DNA of 64,000 nt, from positions 67,848-131,847 of the forward strand of contig JBEKTW010000008.1 in the NCBI GenBank assembly GCA_049515655.1. The letters run 5' to 3'. This DNA comes from JBEKTW01 sp049515655. Lineage in GTDB: Bacteria > Bacteroidota > Ignavibacteria > UBA10030 > SZUA-254. Numbering within the stretch: the stretch's first letter is position 1; the number at the start of each line of letters is the position of its first letter. The position numbers and the translations under genes were made by a program. The notes under the pieces were generated by a model. That model was not told the origin of the DNA and searched no databases. It saw nothing but the letters and a program-made list of their open reading frames with translations. Shown here one piece after another: positions 15,827 to 23,880 of the stretch.

Positions 15827-17395
15827 ATGGTACTTGAACTCTATGTGATTGTTCCCATTGTCATTGTACTCGTTGGTGTGTCGTTCGCTCTGGGCTGGTA
15901 TTTCGAACGGCGAAGCGGCCAAAACAAGGTCGCAAGCGCCGAAGAAAGGGCGAAGAAAGTCCTGGCAGATGCCGAGCGTGATGCCAACAATCTCAAGAAG
16001 GAAAAACTGCTTGAGGTGAAGGATGAATGGTACAAGAAGAAACAGGAACACGACCACGAAATCAACTCGAAGCGGAGCAAGCTTCAAGCCTTCGAGAAGC
16101 AGCTAGGGTTGCGCGAGGAGAACCTGGAGCGCAGGGTTGAACTCATTAACAAGAAGGAGAAGGAACTCACCCACGCCAAACGCGAGAGCGATGAACGCTT
16201 CAAACAAGTCGAAGAGAAGCAGTCGCTGCTTCAACGGCTTATTCAGGACGAGAACCAACGACTTGAGCGCGTGTCGGGTTTGACCCGCGAAGAAGCGAGA
16301 AAAACGTTGATGGCGAACCTGGTGGCCGAAGCTAAAGCGGAAGCGGCACAGACCATCAAGGAAGTCCGTGACGGCGCGAAACTGGAAGCGAAAAAGGAAG
16401 CCCAAAAACTCGTCGTCCAGGCCATTCAGCGAAGCGCTTCCGACCATTCCGTCGAAGCAAGCGTCAGCGTTCTCCATCTTGCAAATGACGAGATGAAAGG
16501 ACGCATTATCGGGAAGGAAGGCCGGAACATCCGTTCCTTTGAGGCCTCGACGGGGGTGGACGTGATCGTCGACGATACTCCTGAGGCAGTCATTCTTTCA
16601 GCTTTCGATCCTTTACGGCGCGAGGTCGCGCGTATTTCCCTCGAACGTCTTATTGCCGACGGCCGTATTCATCCCTCGCGCATCGAGGAAGTGGTGGAGA
16701 AAGTTCGCAAGGAACTCGATGAAGAGATCCTTCGAACGGGTGAGGGTGCGCTGCTCGAGTGTGGATTGCACGGGGCGCACCAGGAAATCCTGAAGCATGT
16801 TGGCTTGATGAAATATCGCTCAAGCTACGGACAGAATCTTCTGGCCCACAGCATCGAGGTCGCGCAGCTTACGGGCCTCATGGCCGTGGAACTCGGTCTT
16901 GATGCAACGCTGGCGAAGCGTGGGGGGTTGTTGCACGACATCGGGAAGACACTGGACCGGTCCGTTGAGGGCCCTCACGCTCTGCTCGGTTACGACCTTG
17001 TAAAAAAATACGGCGAACACCCCACTGTCGTTAATGCCGTCGGCGCACACCATGAAGATATTCCTATGGAAACGCCCATCACAGCGCTTGTGCAGGCCGC
17101 GGACGCAATCAGTGGTGCCCGGCCGGGCGCCCGGCGTGAGTCCGTTGAGATCTATGCCAAACGGCTCGAACGACTTGAGAAAATCGCAAAGACCTTCGAC
17201 GGCGTCGCAAACACGTATGCCATCCAGGCGGGGAGGGAGATCAGGGTCATCGTAGAACACGATAAGATTGATGATGCGATGGCGGATATGCTCGCCCATG
17301 ATATCGCGGAGAAAATTCAGTCAGAATTGGAATACCCCGGTCAAATCAAGGTGACCGTCATCAGAGAAAAGCGATCAATTGCGTACGCGAAATAA
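15827..17395 (+). CDS. rny: Ribonuclease Y
   Basis: A membrane-anchored endoribonuclease that starts mRNA decay. It has an N-terminal membrane helix (about residues 4-25), a long charged coiled coil (25-200), a KH domain with GRIIGKEGRNIRSFE near 225-240 and an HD domain with LLHDIGK near 367-373. The 522 residues match the family. CGGAGGAAAT gives a strong ribosome binding site. A terminator-like hairpin follows the stop codon. PNPase (45.5 kb) is its likely decay partner. Confidence 0.97.
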   Translation: MVLELYVIVPIVIVLVGVSFALGWYFERRSGQNKVASAEERAKKVLADAERDANNLKKEKLLEVKDEWYKKKQEHDHEINSKRSKLQAFEKQLGLREENLERRVELINKKEKELTHAKRESDERFKQVEEKQSLLQRLIQDENQRLERVSGLTREEARKTLMANLVAEAKAEAAQTIKEVRDGAKLEAKKEAQKLVVQAIQRSASDHSVEASVSVLHLANDEMKGRIIGKEGRNIRSFEASTGVDVIVDDTPEAVILSAFDPLRREVARISLERLIADGRIHPSRIEEVVEKVRKELDEEILRTGEGALLECGLHGAHQEILKHVGLMKYRSSYGQNLLAHSIEVAQLTGLMAVELGLDATLAKRGGLLHDIGKTLDRSVEGPHALLGYDLVKKYGEHPTVVNAVGAHHEDIPMETPITALVQAADAISGARPGARRESVEIYAKRLERLEKIAKTFDGVANTYAIQAGREIRVIVEHDKIDDAMADMLAHDIAEKIQSELEYPGQIKVTVIREKRSIAYAK

Positions 17396-17411
17396 GCAGC
17401 GAACAATGAGA

Positions 17412-17452
17412 AGAAGCCAGCCGGAGCGGGAAGAAGGCTGGCTTCTCTGTTT
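17412..17452 (+). terminator. rny terminator-like hairpin abutting coaE
   Basis: GAAGCCAGCC (17413-17422) pairs perfectly with GGCTGGCTTC (17436-17445), extended by one A-T pair; a 13-base loop and TCTGTTT follow. The stem ends about seven bases before the coaE start codon and includes part of the AGAAGG that would serve coaE as Shine-Dalgarno. It may both end rny transcripts and limit coaE translation. Confidence 0.6.
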
Positions 17453-18094
17453 ATGAAATCCAGGAAAACATCGAGACGAGGATCATCGCTAGTCGTCGGG
17501 GTCACTGGCGGCATTGGCAGTGGTAAGTCAGAGGTTTGTCTGGTGTTCCAGCAGCTTGGCGCGGTGGTTCTTTCTGCGGACGCAATCGCGCGGGAAATCA
17601 TCAATACGCACCTAGCGGTGAAGCGAGAAATCCGACGTGTCTTCGGGGATCATGTGTATTCCAGGAATGGAGTGCTCAAGCGGGAGCAGGTGGCAGCCCT
17701 CATATTCAAGGATGAAGCTCTCAAGAACAAATTGAATGACATTGTTCATCCCTATGTACTGCAGAACCTGCGACAGAAGATCAGGTCGACCAGAAACAAG
17801 GGCATTGTTGTTGTGGAAGCAGCTCTCGTCTACGAGGCGCGTGCCGAGGATCTCTTTGATGTCGTGGTGGTGGTTGATGCCCCCGAAGGAGTGCGGATGC
17901 AGCGGATATCAAAACGGGACGGAATAAGCCACGGCGAAGCACAATTGAGGATACAATCGCAGTTACCGTCGGAGGAGAAAACGGCACGTGCCGATCTTGT
18001 GATCCGTAATGAGGGTCGTCTGGGCCTGCTTCGGGGAAATTGCGCGTTCATTTTCCATATTTTGAACCACCTCGTTCCCGTTTCCCGCTTATAA
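17453..18094 (+). CDS. coaE: Dephospho-CoA kinase
   Basis: Catalyses the last step of coenzyme A synthesis, phosphorylating the 3'-hydroxyl of dephospho-CoA. The P-loop GVTGGIGSGKSEV lies near residues 17-29, followed by ADAIAREI, DIVHPYV and the lid motif SKRDGIS. The 213 residues are slightly longer than typical because of a basic N-terminal extension of about 14 residues. The ATG lies directly after the rny hairpin, and nadB starts seven bases after coaE. Confidence 0.94.
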   Translation: MKSRKTSRRGSSLVVGVTGGIGSGKSEVCLVFQQLGAVVLSADAIAREIINTHLAVKREIRRVFGDHVYSRNGVLKREQVAALIFKDEALKNKLNDIVHPYVLQNLRQKIRSTRNKGIVVVEAALVYEARAEDLFDVVVVVDAPEGVRMQRISKRDGISHGEAQLRIQSQLPSEEKTARADLVIRNEGRLGLLRGNCAFIFHILNHLVPVSRL

Positions 18095-18100
18095 ATCGTC

Positions 18101-19714
18101 ATGACAAAAGAAATTCGGATTGATTTTCTCATCGTGGGCAGCGGCATCGCCGGTCTTTCACTGGCGATCAAGGCAGCGGAGGTGGGAACTGTTGCAATCG
18201 TGACAAAGAAAAAGAAGGCGGAATCGAATACAAACTATGCACAAGGGGGGATCGCGGCGGTCGCATCTTCCGACGATTCATTCGAGTTGCACATTCAGGA
18301 CACGCTCGACACCGGCGTCGGGCTTTGCCATCAAGACGCTGTGGAAGTGCTCGTCAGGGAAGGGCCGTCGGGCCTGAAAGGACTGACGATGCTGGGTGTC
18401 GATTTCACGGAGCGTAACGGAAAGCTTGACCTTGGGAGAGAAGGCGGGCATTCCCGCAATCGCATTGTTCATGCGCACGACCACACGGGCAGGGAAATTG
18501 AACGGGCGTTGCTCTCTCGGATCGCCCATCATCCCAATATTACCGTGTTTGAAGACCACCTGGCCATCGATTTCATCACCGAACACAACGTAGGTATTCC
18601 CCTGAACAAGCTTACGCCGATTCACTGTTGGGGTGTGTATGCCCTCGATGTGAGTGCGAACGAGGTGAAAAAATTCCTTGCCCGTGTCACTTTGGTTTGT
18701 ACCGGTGGTGTGGGTCAGGTCTACCGCCATACGACAAACCCACCGATCGCGACTGGAGATGGAATCGCCATGGCGTACCGCGCGGGCGCTTTGATCGGTA
18801 ACATGGAATTCATCCAGTTTCATCCAACCTCGTTGTACAATTCGGGTTCTCCCGCCTTTCTGATCTCAGAGGCCGTTCGCGGTTTTGGGGGAGTCCTGAG
18901 AACCCTACAGGGCGAGGATTTTATGACCCGTTACGACCGCCGCGGCTCGCTTGCCCCCCGGGACATCGTCGCCCGGGCGATCGACGTTGAATTGAAAAAG
19001 AGCGGGGACGACTACGTCCTGCTCGACCTGCGGCATTTGTCTGCGGAAAAGGTGAAGGAACACTTTCCGCACATTTATGAAACATGTCTGACAAAATACA
19101 AACTCGATATCACCAAGGAACCTATTCCTGTGGTCCCAGCCGCCCACTATTCGTGTGGTGGTATCGTCACCGACCTGAACGGTCGGACCTCGATTAGCAA
19201 TCTTTATGCGTGCGGGGAAGTCGCGATGACCGGTGTCCATGGAGCGAACCGTCTCGCGAGCAATTCTCTGCTCGAGGCGATTGTGTTTTCATCCAGGGCT
19301 AACCTGGATGCCGAGAAAACCCTCGCGTCGAATCCCCCGTCATTCCCGGTGATTCCTGACTGGGATGAGAGCGGAACCTTCAACGCGGCAGAGTGGGTTC
19401 TCATTTCTCACGATAAAAGGGAAATTCAGGAACTGATGTGGGATTATGTCGGAATTGTTCGCTCCAGCCTGCGTTTGGAGCGCGCGCTGCGGCGAATCAA
19501 CTTCATCATGGAGGAAGTAGAAGCGTTTTACAAGCGGACGAAGGTTGTCGAGGACCTGATTGAACTGCGGAATCTGGCGACGGTCGGCGACCTTATCATC
19601 CGCAGCGCTCTCAGCCGCAAGGAGAGTCGTGGACTGCACTACATGACGGACTACCCCGAACGCGACGACACGTCATGGTTGCACGATACGCTCCTTTCAA
19701 TCTGGGACGCTTGA
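18101..19714 (+). CDS. nadB: L-aspartate oxidase
   Basis: A flavoprotein that oxidises L-aspartate to iminoaspartate, the first step of de novo NAD synthesis. The FAD-binding motif GSGIAGLSLA lies near residues 12-21, NYAQGGIAAV near 45-54, and HPTSL with the GANRLASNSLLEA region near 380. The C-terminal helical domain of the fumarate reductase flavoprotein family is complete. The 537 residues match the family. nadA and nadC are not in the window. Confidence 0.96.
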   Translation: MTKEIRIDFLIVGSGIAGLSLAIKAAEVGTVAIVTKKKKAESNTNYAQGGIAAVASSDDSFELHIQDTLDTGVGLCHQDAVEVLVREGPSGLKGLTMLGVDFTERNGKLDLGREGGHSRNRIVHAHDHTGREIERALLSRIAHHPNITVFEDHLAIDFITEHNVGIPLNKLTPIHCWGVYALDVSANEVKKFLARVTLVCTGGVGQVYRHTTNPPIATGDGIAMAYRAGALIGNMEFIQFHPTSLYNSGSPAFLISEAVRGFGGVLRTLQGEDFMTRYDRRGSLAPRDIVARAIDVELKKSGDDYVLLDLRHLSAEKVKEHFPHIYETCLTKYKLDITKEPIPVVPAAHYSCGGIVTDLNGRTSISNLYACGEVAMTGVHGANRLASNSLLEAIVFSSRANLDAEKTLASNPPSFPVIPDWDESGTFNAAEWVLISHDKREIQELMWDYVGIVRSSLRLERALRRINFIMEEVEAFYKRTKVVEDLIELRNLATVGDLIIRSALSRKESRGLHYMTDYPERDDTSWLHDTLLSIWDA

Positions 19715-19746
19715 GTTGCGTCCGAATTTTGATTATTTTGTGAGAT

Positions 19747-21261
19747 ATGAAATCATTTCCCTTTCCCACGGGCACTCGATTCGACGACGATAAACCCCGT
19801 GACCACTGCGGCGTCTTTGGGATTTACGGTCACGAGCAGGCCGCGCAGATGGCTTACTATGGACTCCATGCACTTCAACATCGGGGACAGGAGGGGGCGG
19901 GGATTGTCACCTCAGAATTCGATGAGAACGCGAAGAAATATCGGTTCCATGTCCACAAAGATTTCGGACTTGTCAACGACGTTTTTAAAGATGATACGAT
20001 CCTGTCCGGCATACTTCGCGGCACTGCGGCAATAGGGCACAATCGTTATTCTACTGCGGGGGCATCCGACAATAGACTGAATCTCCAGCCGTTCATCGTC
20101 AACTACAGGAATGGAAACATCGCAATTTCCCACAACGGCAACCTCACGAATTTCAGGGCAATCAGAAAGCAACTTCAGGAGGAGGGGACGATTTTTCAAA
20201 CGACAGCCGACACTGAGGTCATCCTCCATCTCATTGCAAGAAGCAAAGAGCCCGACCAGATCCATCAAATCATCGACGCGCTGGACCGGGTGCAGGGAGC
20301 GTTCTCCATCACAATCTTGACGGACGACAAACTCATTGCCGCCCGCGACCCCCATGGTTGGCGTCCTCTCGCACTGGGGAAAATCGGCCAATCGTTCGTC
20401 GTTGCTTCGGAAACGTGCGCTTTCGATATCATCGATGCGGAATACATTTGTGATGTGGAACCCGGTGAGGTGATGGTGTTGGACCGCGCATCTCTCCTGA
20501 CCGGAGAGGCCAAATCTTACCATCTACGGAAAGACAACAGGGAATCACATTACTGCATTTTCGAGTACATCTATTTCTCACGACCCGATAGCCGGATATT
20601 CGGCGATAGTGTCGACCGTGTCCGTCGCAAGCTCGGGAAATCACTGGCAAGGGAACATCCGGCGAAGTCGAAGATCGAGGAAGAGTCGGTGGTAATCATC
20701 AACGTGCCCGATTCGAGCAACACGGCGACACTCGGCTTCATGAGCGAGAACGTGAAACTCGGGAACAAAAGCAAGTACGAGATCGGCCTTATTCGAAGCC
20801 ATTACGTCGGGCGAACATTCATCCAGCCCGAACAGGATCTCCGGCAAATGAAGGTGAAAACAAAATTCAACACCGTGAAGGGAGTGTTGAAGGGGAAAAT
20901 AGTGATTATTGTCGACGACTCCATCGTGCGGGGCACAACATCGAAGCAACTTGTGAAATTGATCCGCGATGCGGGGGCCAAAGAGATCCACGTTCGGGTC
21001 ACGTCGCCGATGATACGGTTCCCGTGCCATTACGGGATGGATTTCCCCCGGGCGGGCGAGCTCATCGCGAACGTGTGCGACGGGGATGTCGAGAAGGTTC
21101 GCCGGACACTCGGCGTCGACAGTCTGGGATATCTTTCGTTGGAAAATCTTCTCGAATCCGTTCCGCGAGAACACGGAGAGTCGTATTGTACGGCATGTTT
21201 CAGCGGACAGTATCCGACAGAGTTAGATACCGGCGGCTCGAAAAACGAATATGAAATGTGA
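19747..21261 (+). CDS. purF: Amidophosphoribosyltransferase
   Basis: The first committed step of purine synthesis, making phosphoribosylamine from PRPP and glutamine. A 21-residue propeptide precedes the Ntn nucleophile Cys22 (DHCGVFGIYG). The PRTase motif IVIVDDSIVRGTTS lies near 385. Cysteines in YCIFEYIYFSRPDS, RFPCHYGMDFP and YCTACFSG correspond to the four ligands of the [4Fe-4S] cluster in the Bacillus-type enzyme. The 504 residues fit. No PurR-like operator is obvious in the 32-base gap upstream. Confidence 0.97.
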   Translation: MKSFPFPTGTRFDDDKPRDHCGVFGIYGHEQAAQMAYYGLHALQHRGQEGAGIVTSEFDENAKKYRFHVHKDFGLVNDVFKDDTILSGILRGTAAIGHNRYSTAGASDNRLNLQPFIVNYRNGNIAISHNGNLTNFRAIRKQLQEEGTIFQTTADTEVILHLIARSKEPDQIHQIIDALDRVQGAFSITILTDDKLIAARDPHGWRPLALGKIGQSFVVASETCAFDIIDAEYICDVEPGEVMVLDRASLLTGEAKSYHLRKDNRESHYCIFEYIYFSRPDSRIFGDSVDRVRRKLGKSLAREHPAKSKIEEESVVIINVPDSSNTATLGFMSENVKLGNKSKYEIGLIRSHYVGRTFIQPEQDLRQMKVKTKFNTVKGVLKGKIVIIVDDSIVRGTTSKQLVKLIRDAGAKEIHVRVTSPMIRFPCHYGMDFPRAGELIANVCDGDVEKVRRTLGVDSLGYLSLENLLESVPREHGESYCTACFSGQYPTELDTGGSKNEYEM

Positions 21262-21267
21262 ACTCCG

Positions 21268-21843
21268 ATGAACGAGAGCAGGTGGACTATTTCCAATTTC
21301 CTGAGCGCTCTCCGGTTATTGCTTGCAATTCCGATAGCCATTCTGGTTTCGTCGGTGAACCCGGCACAGCGTTCGTTCGCCGTCGGGCTGATCGTGATTG
21401 CCATCTTGAGTGATATATTCGATGGAATGCTGGCCCGCAAGTTGAACCAGGTGACGGAGTTTGGGAAAATCATCGATCCGCTCGCCGACAAAATCGGCGT
21501 TGCCATCGTCGCCGTGGTTCTGGCACAGCAGGGAAGACTACCAATCTGGTTTCTTCTGTTGGTGATCGTGAGGGATATGCTGATTTTTCTTGGAGGGATG
21601 TACGTCAAGAAGGTCAGGGGCATTGTCCTCCAATCCAACCTGATCGGCAAGTTGGCAGTCGTGGTCGTCACAACCTTCGCTATCGTGATCATCGTGGACT
21701 ACCCCGGAAGCGATTGGTTGAAAGAGAGCTTACTGATTCTGAGTTCCCTGCTCTTGGGCCTTTCCTTCATCCTCTACGCGAACAGGTTCATCGGTCTTAT
21801 GATGCTACAGGCACGCCCGTCGGTTCGCAACCCGCAGGTATGA
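21268..21843 (+). CDS. pgsA: CDP-diacylglycerol-glycerol-3-phosphate 3-phosphatidyltransferase
   Basis: Makes phosphatidylglycerophosphate for anionic phospholipids in the inner membrane. The CDP-alcohol phosphotransferase motif DG-x2-AR-x8-G-x3-D-x3-D is complete (FDGMLARKLNQVTEFGKII, then DPLADK, about residues 51-75). The 191 residues form about five membrane segments. Its stop overlaps the ftsY start (ATGA at 21840-21843), so the two are translationally coupled. Confidence 0.93.
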   Translation: MNESRWTISNFLSALRLLLAIPIAILVSSVNPAQRSFAVGLIVIAILSDIFDGMLARKLNQVTEFGKIIDPLADKIGVAIVAVVLAQQGRLPIWFLLLVIVRDMLIFLGGMYVKKVRGIVLQSNLIGKLAVVVVTTFAIVIIVDYPGSDWLKESLLILSSLLLGLSFILYANRFIGLMMLQARPSVRNPQV

Positions 21844-22790
21844 CCATGGGCTTTCTTGACGCGTTCAAATTTACCCGATTGAAAGAAGGTCTCGCTAAGA
21901 CCCGAGAGAATATTCTCGGAAAGATCACAAAGCTTATCATGACGAAATCAAAAATCGATGATGAGCTCCTGGATGACATCGAAGAGACGATGCTGGCGGG
22001 CGATGTGGGGGTTGCAACGACCGCCCAGATCATCGAACGCGTCAGGGACCGCGTCAAAAAGGAACGATACGAAAATCCCGCCGAACTTGAAAAAATTCTT
22101 CGAGAGGAAGTTCAGAGACTCTTCGTCGATGGAACTGCCGTCGGCACCGACCCTTTTGTGATTCCGCCCGGTCACGTTCCTCATGTCGTGATGGTGGTGG
22201 GCGTGAACGGAGTTGGCAAAACAACGACCATCGGCAAGCTCGCGTACAACTATCGGACGGCAGGCAGGAAGGTGATGATTGCCGCCGCCGACACGTTCCG
22301 CGCGGCAGCGAATGAACAGCTGGAAATCTGGGCGCAGCGCGCCGGTGTGGAAATCATCCAACAGGCGCATGGAGCCGACCCGGGCGCCGTTGCCTACGAT
22401 GCGCTCAAATCGGCGATCGCCCACGGTGTCGATGTCATGATTATCGACACGGCCGGCCGTCTGCATACAAAGGTGAACTTGATGGAAGAGTTGAAGAAAA
22501 TCAAACGCGTACTCCAGAAACAAGTGCCCGACGCACCGCACGAAGTTCTGCTCGTCCTCGATGCGACCACAGGCCAGAATGCGATTGCGCAGGCAAAGCA
22601 GTTCATGTCGACAATCGGCATATCGGGCTTGGTTCTTACAAAGCTCGACGGTACCGCCAAAGGGGGAGTTGTGATCGGAATCAGTCTGGAGTTGAATATC
22701 CCCGTGATGTACATCGGGGTCGGCGAACAGATCGATGACCTGCAACCGTTCGACCGGAAGGCATTTGTGGACGCACTCTTTGAGGGGTGA
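21840..22790 (+). CDS. ftsY: Signal recognition particle receptor FtsY
   Basis: Docks SRP-ribosome complexes at the membrane. It has a short N domain (about residues 1-95) and a GTPase G domain: G1 GVNGVGKTTT near 121-130, ADTFRAAANEQL near 150, DTAGRLH near 203, TKLDGTAKGG near 263-272. It lacks the acidic A domain of E. coli FtsY. I chose ATG 21840, which overlaps the pgsA stop; ATG 21846 (MGFLDAF) is equally plausible. A longer open frame back to 21714 overlaps pgsA and is not supported. Confidence 0.96.
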   Translation: MTMGFLDAFKFTRLKEGLAKTRENILGKITKLIMTKSKIDDELLDDIEETMLAGDVGVATTAQIIERVRDRVKKERYENPAELEKILREEVQRLFVDGTAVGTDPFVIPPGHVPHVVMVVGVNGVGKTTTIGKLAYNYRTAGRKVMIAAADTFRAAANEQLEIWAQRAGVEIIQQAHGADPGAVAYDALKSAIAHGVDVMIIDTAGRLHTKVNLMEELKKIKRVLQKQVPDAPHEVLLVLDATTGQNAIAQAKQFMSTIGISGLVLTKLDGTAKGGVVIGISLELNIPVMYIGVGEQIDDLQPFDRKAFVDALFEG

Positions 22791-22793
22791 AGC

Positions 22794-23825
22794 ATGAAAT
22801 TGACCTGGAAGTATTTCGGCCTGGAGCTCATCCATACCTTCACCATTGCAAGGGGGTCGGAAGTCATCGACCCCTGCATCATCGTTGAGCTTGAACATGA
22901 TGGCATCATCGGGTACGGCGAAGCAGCACCTACGGAACGGTATGGCGAGACGAAAGACACTGTCATTGATTTTCTTAGGAGCGTCAATCTGGCACAATTC
23001 AAAGATCCGTTCCTCTCGGAAGATATTCTCGCTTATGTTGATGCGCTGGCTCCCGGCAACACCTCGGCGAAAACCGCTGTGGACCTCGCGCTTCACGATT
23101 GGATCGGGAAGAAGCTGGGTGTTCCGTTGTGGAAACTCTGGGGTCTGGACAAGGGAAAAACGCCTCTCACATCCTTCACGATAGGAATCGACAAACTCGA
23201 GGTCATCGAACAAAAGGTGAGGGAAGCCGAAATCTATCCTATCCTCAAAGTCAAAGTCGGAGTCCCGAATGATGAGGAAATCATCAGGACGATCAGGAAG
23301 ATAACCGACAAAGTCATCCGTGTCGACGCGAATGAAGGATGGACGACGAAAGAGATGGCACGCGACAAGATCCTCTGGCTCGAGGAGCAGGGCGTTGAAT
23401 TCATCGAACAGCCGTTGCCCGCGAGCGACCTTGCCGGGACTGCCTGGCTGCGCGAGCGTGTACATATGCCGATTCTCGCGGACGAAAACGCCATACGTGT
23501 TCATGACCTTCCGAGATTACACGGGGTTTTCGACGGAATCAACATCAAGTTGATGAAATGCACGGGTCTGCGTGAAGCTGTGCGCATGATTCACACCGCA
23601 AAGGCCATGGATATGAAGGTCATGCTTGGCTGCATGATCGAAAGCTCGGTGGCAATCTCCGCAGCCGCACAGCTCTCGCCGCTTGTGGACTATGCCGATC
23701 TCGACGGGAACATCCTCACGAAAAACGACCCTTTCAAGGGTGTGAAAGTGGTTGGTGGGAAATTGGTGCTCAATGATGAACCCGGTTTGGGAGTGAAATG
23801 GAAGTCGGAAATCAGTAATCGGTAG
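22794..23825 (+). CDS. Dipeptide epimerase (L-Ala-D/L-Glu epimerase family)
   Basis: An enolase-superfamily enzyme of the muconate-lactonizing subgroup. The catalytic KxK is in LKVKVG (about residues 149-154), the metal ligands are in RVDANEGW near 178, FIEQPLP near 203 and LADENA near 226, and the second catalytic lysine is in INIKLMKCTG near 250. The late YADLDG matches the aspartate motif by which Ala-Glu epimerases hold the dipeptide amino group. Such enzymes recycle L-Ala-D-Glu from murein. The substrate is inferred; it starts three bases after ftsY. Confidence 0.88.
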   Translation: MKLTWKYFGLELIHTFTIARGSEVIDPCIIVELEHDGIIGYGEAAPTERYGETKDTVIDFLRSVNLAQFKDPFLSEDILAYVDALAPGNTSAKTAVDLALHDWIGKKLGVPLWKLWGLDKGKTPLTSFTIGIDKLEVIEQKVREAEIYPILKVKVGVPNDEEIIRTIRKITDKVIRVDANEGWTTKEMARDKILWLEEQGVEFIEQPLPASDLAGTAWLRERVHMPILADENAIRVHDLPRLHGVFDGINIKLMKCTGLREAVRMIHTAKAMDMKVMLGCMIESSVAISAAAQLSPLVDYADLDGNILTKNDPFKGVKVVGGKLVLNDEPGLGVKWKSEISNR

Positions 23826-23880
23826 TCGGGCAACAGAGAGCTCTGGACCGAGTATCCGTCATATTAATATTCTGACACTT

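Noticed and set aside
21948..23504. Long minus-strand open frame (518 codons) opposite ftsY and the epimerase gene
   Set aside because: It is antisense to two clear genes; its protein is His/Asp-rich without domains, a typical shadow frame.
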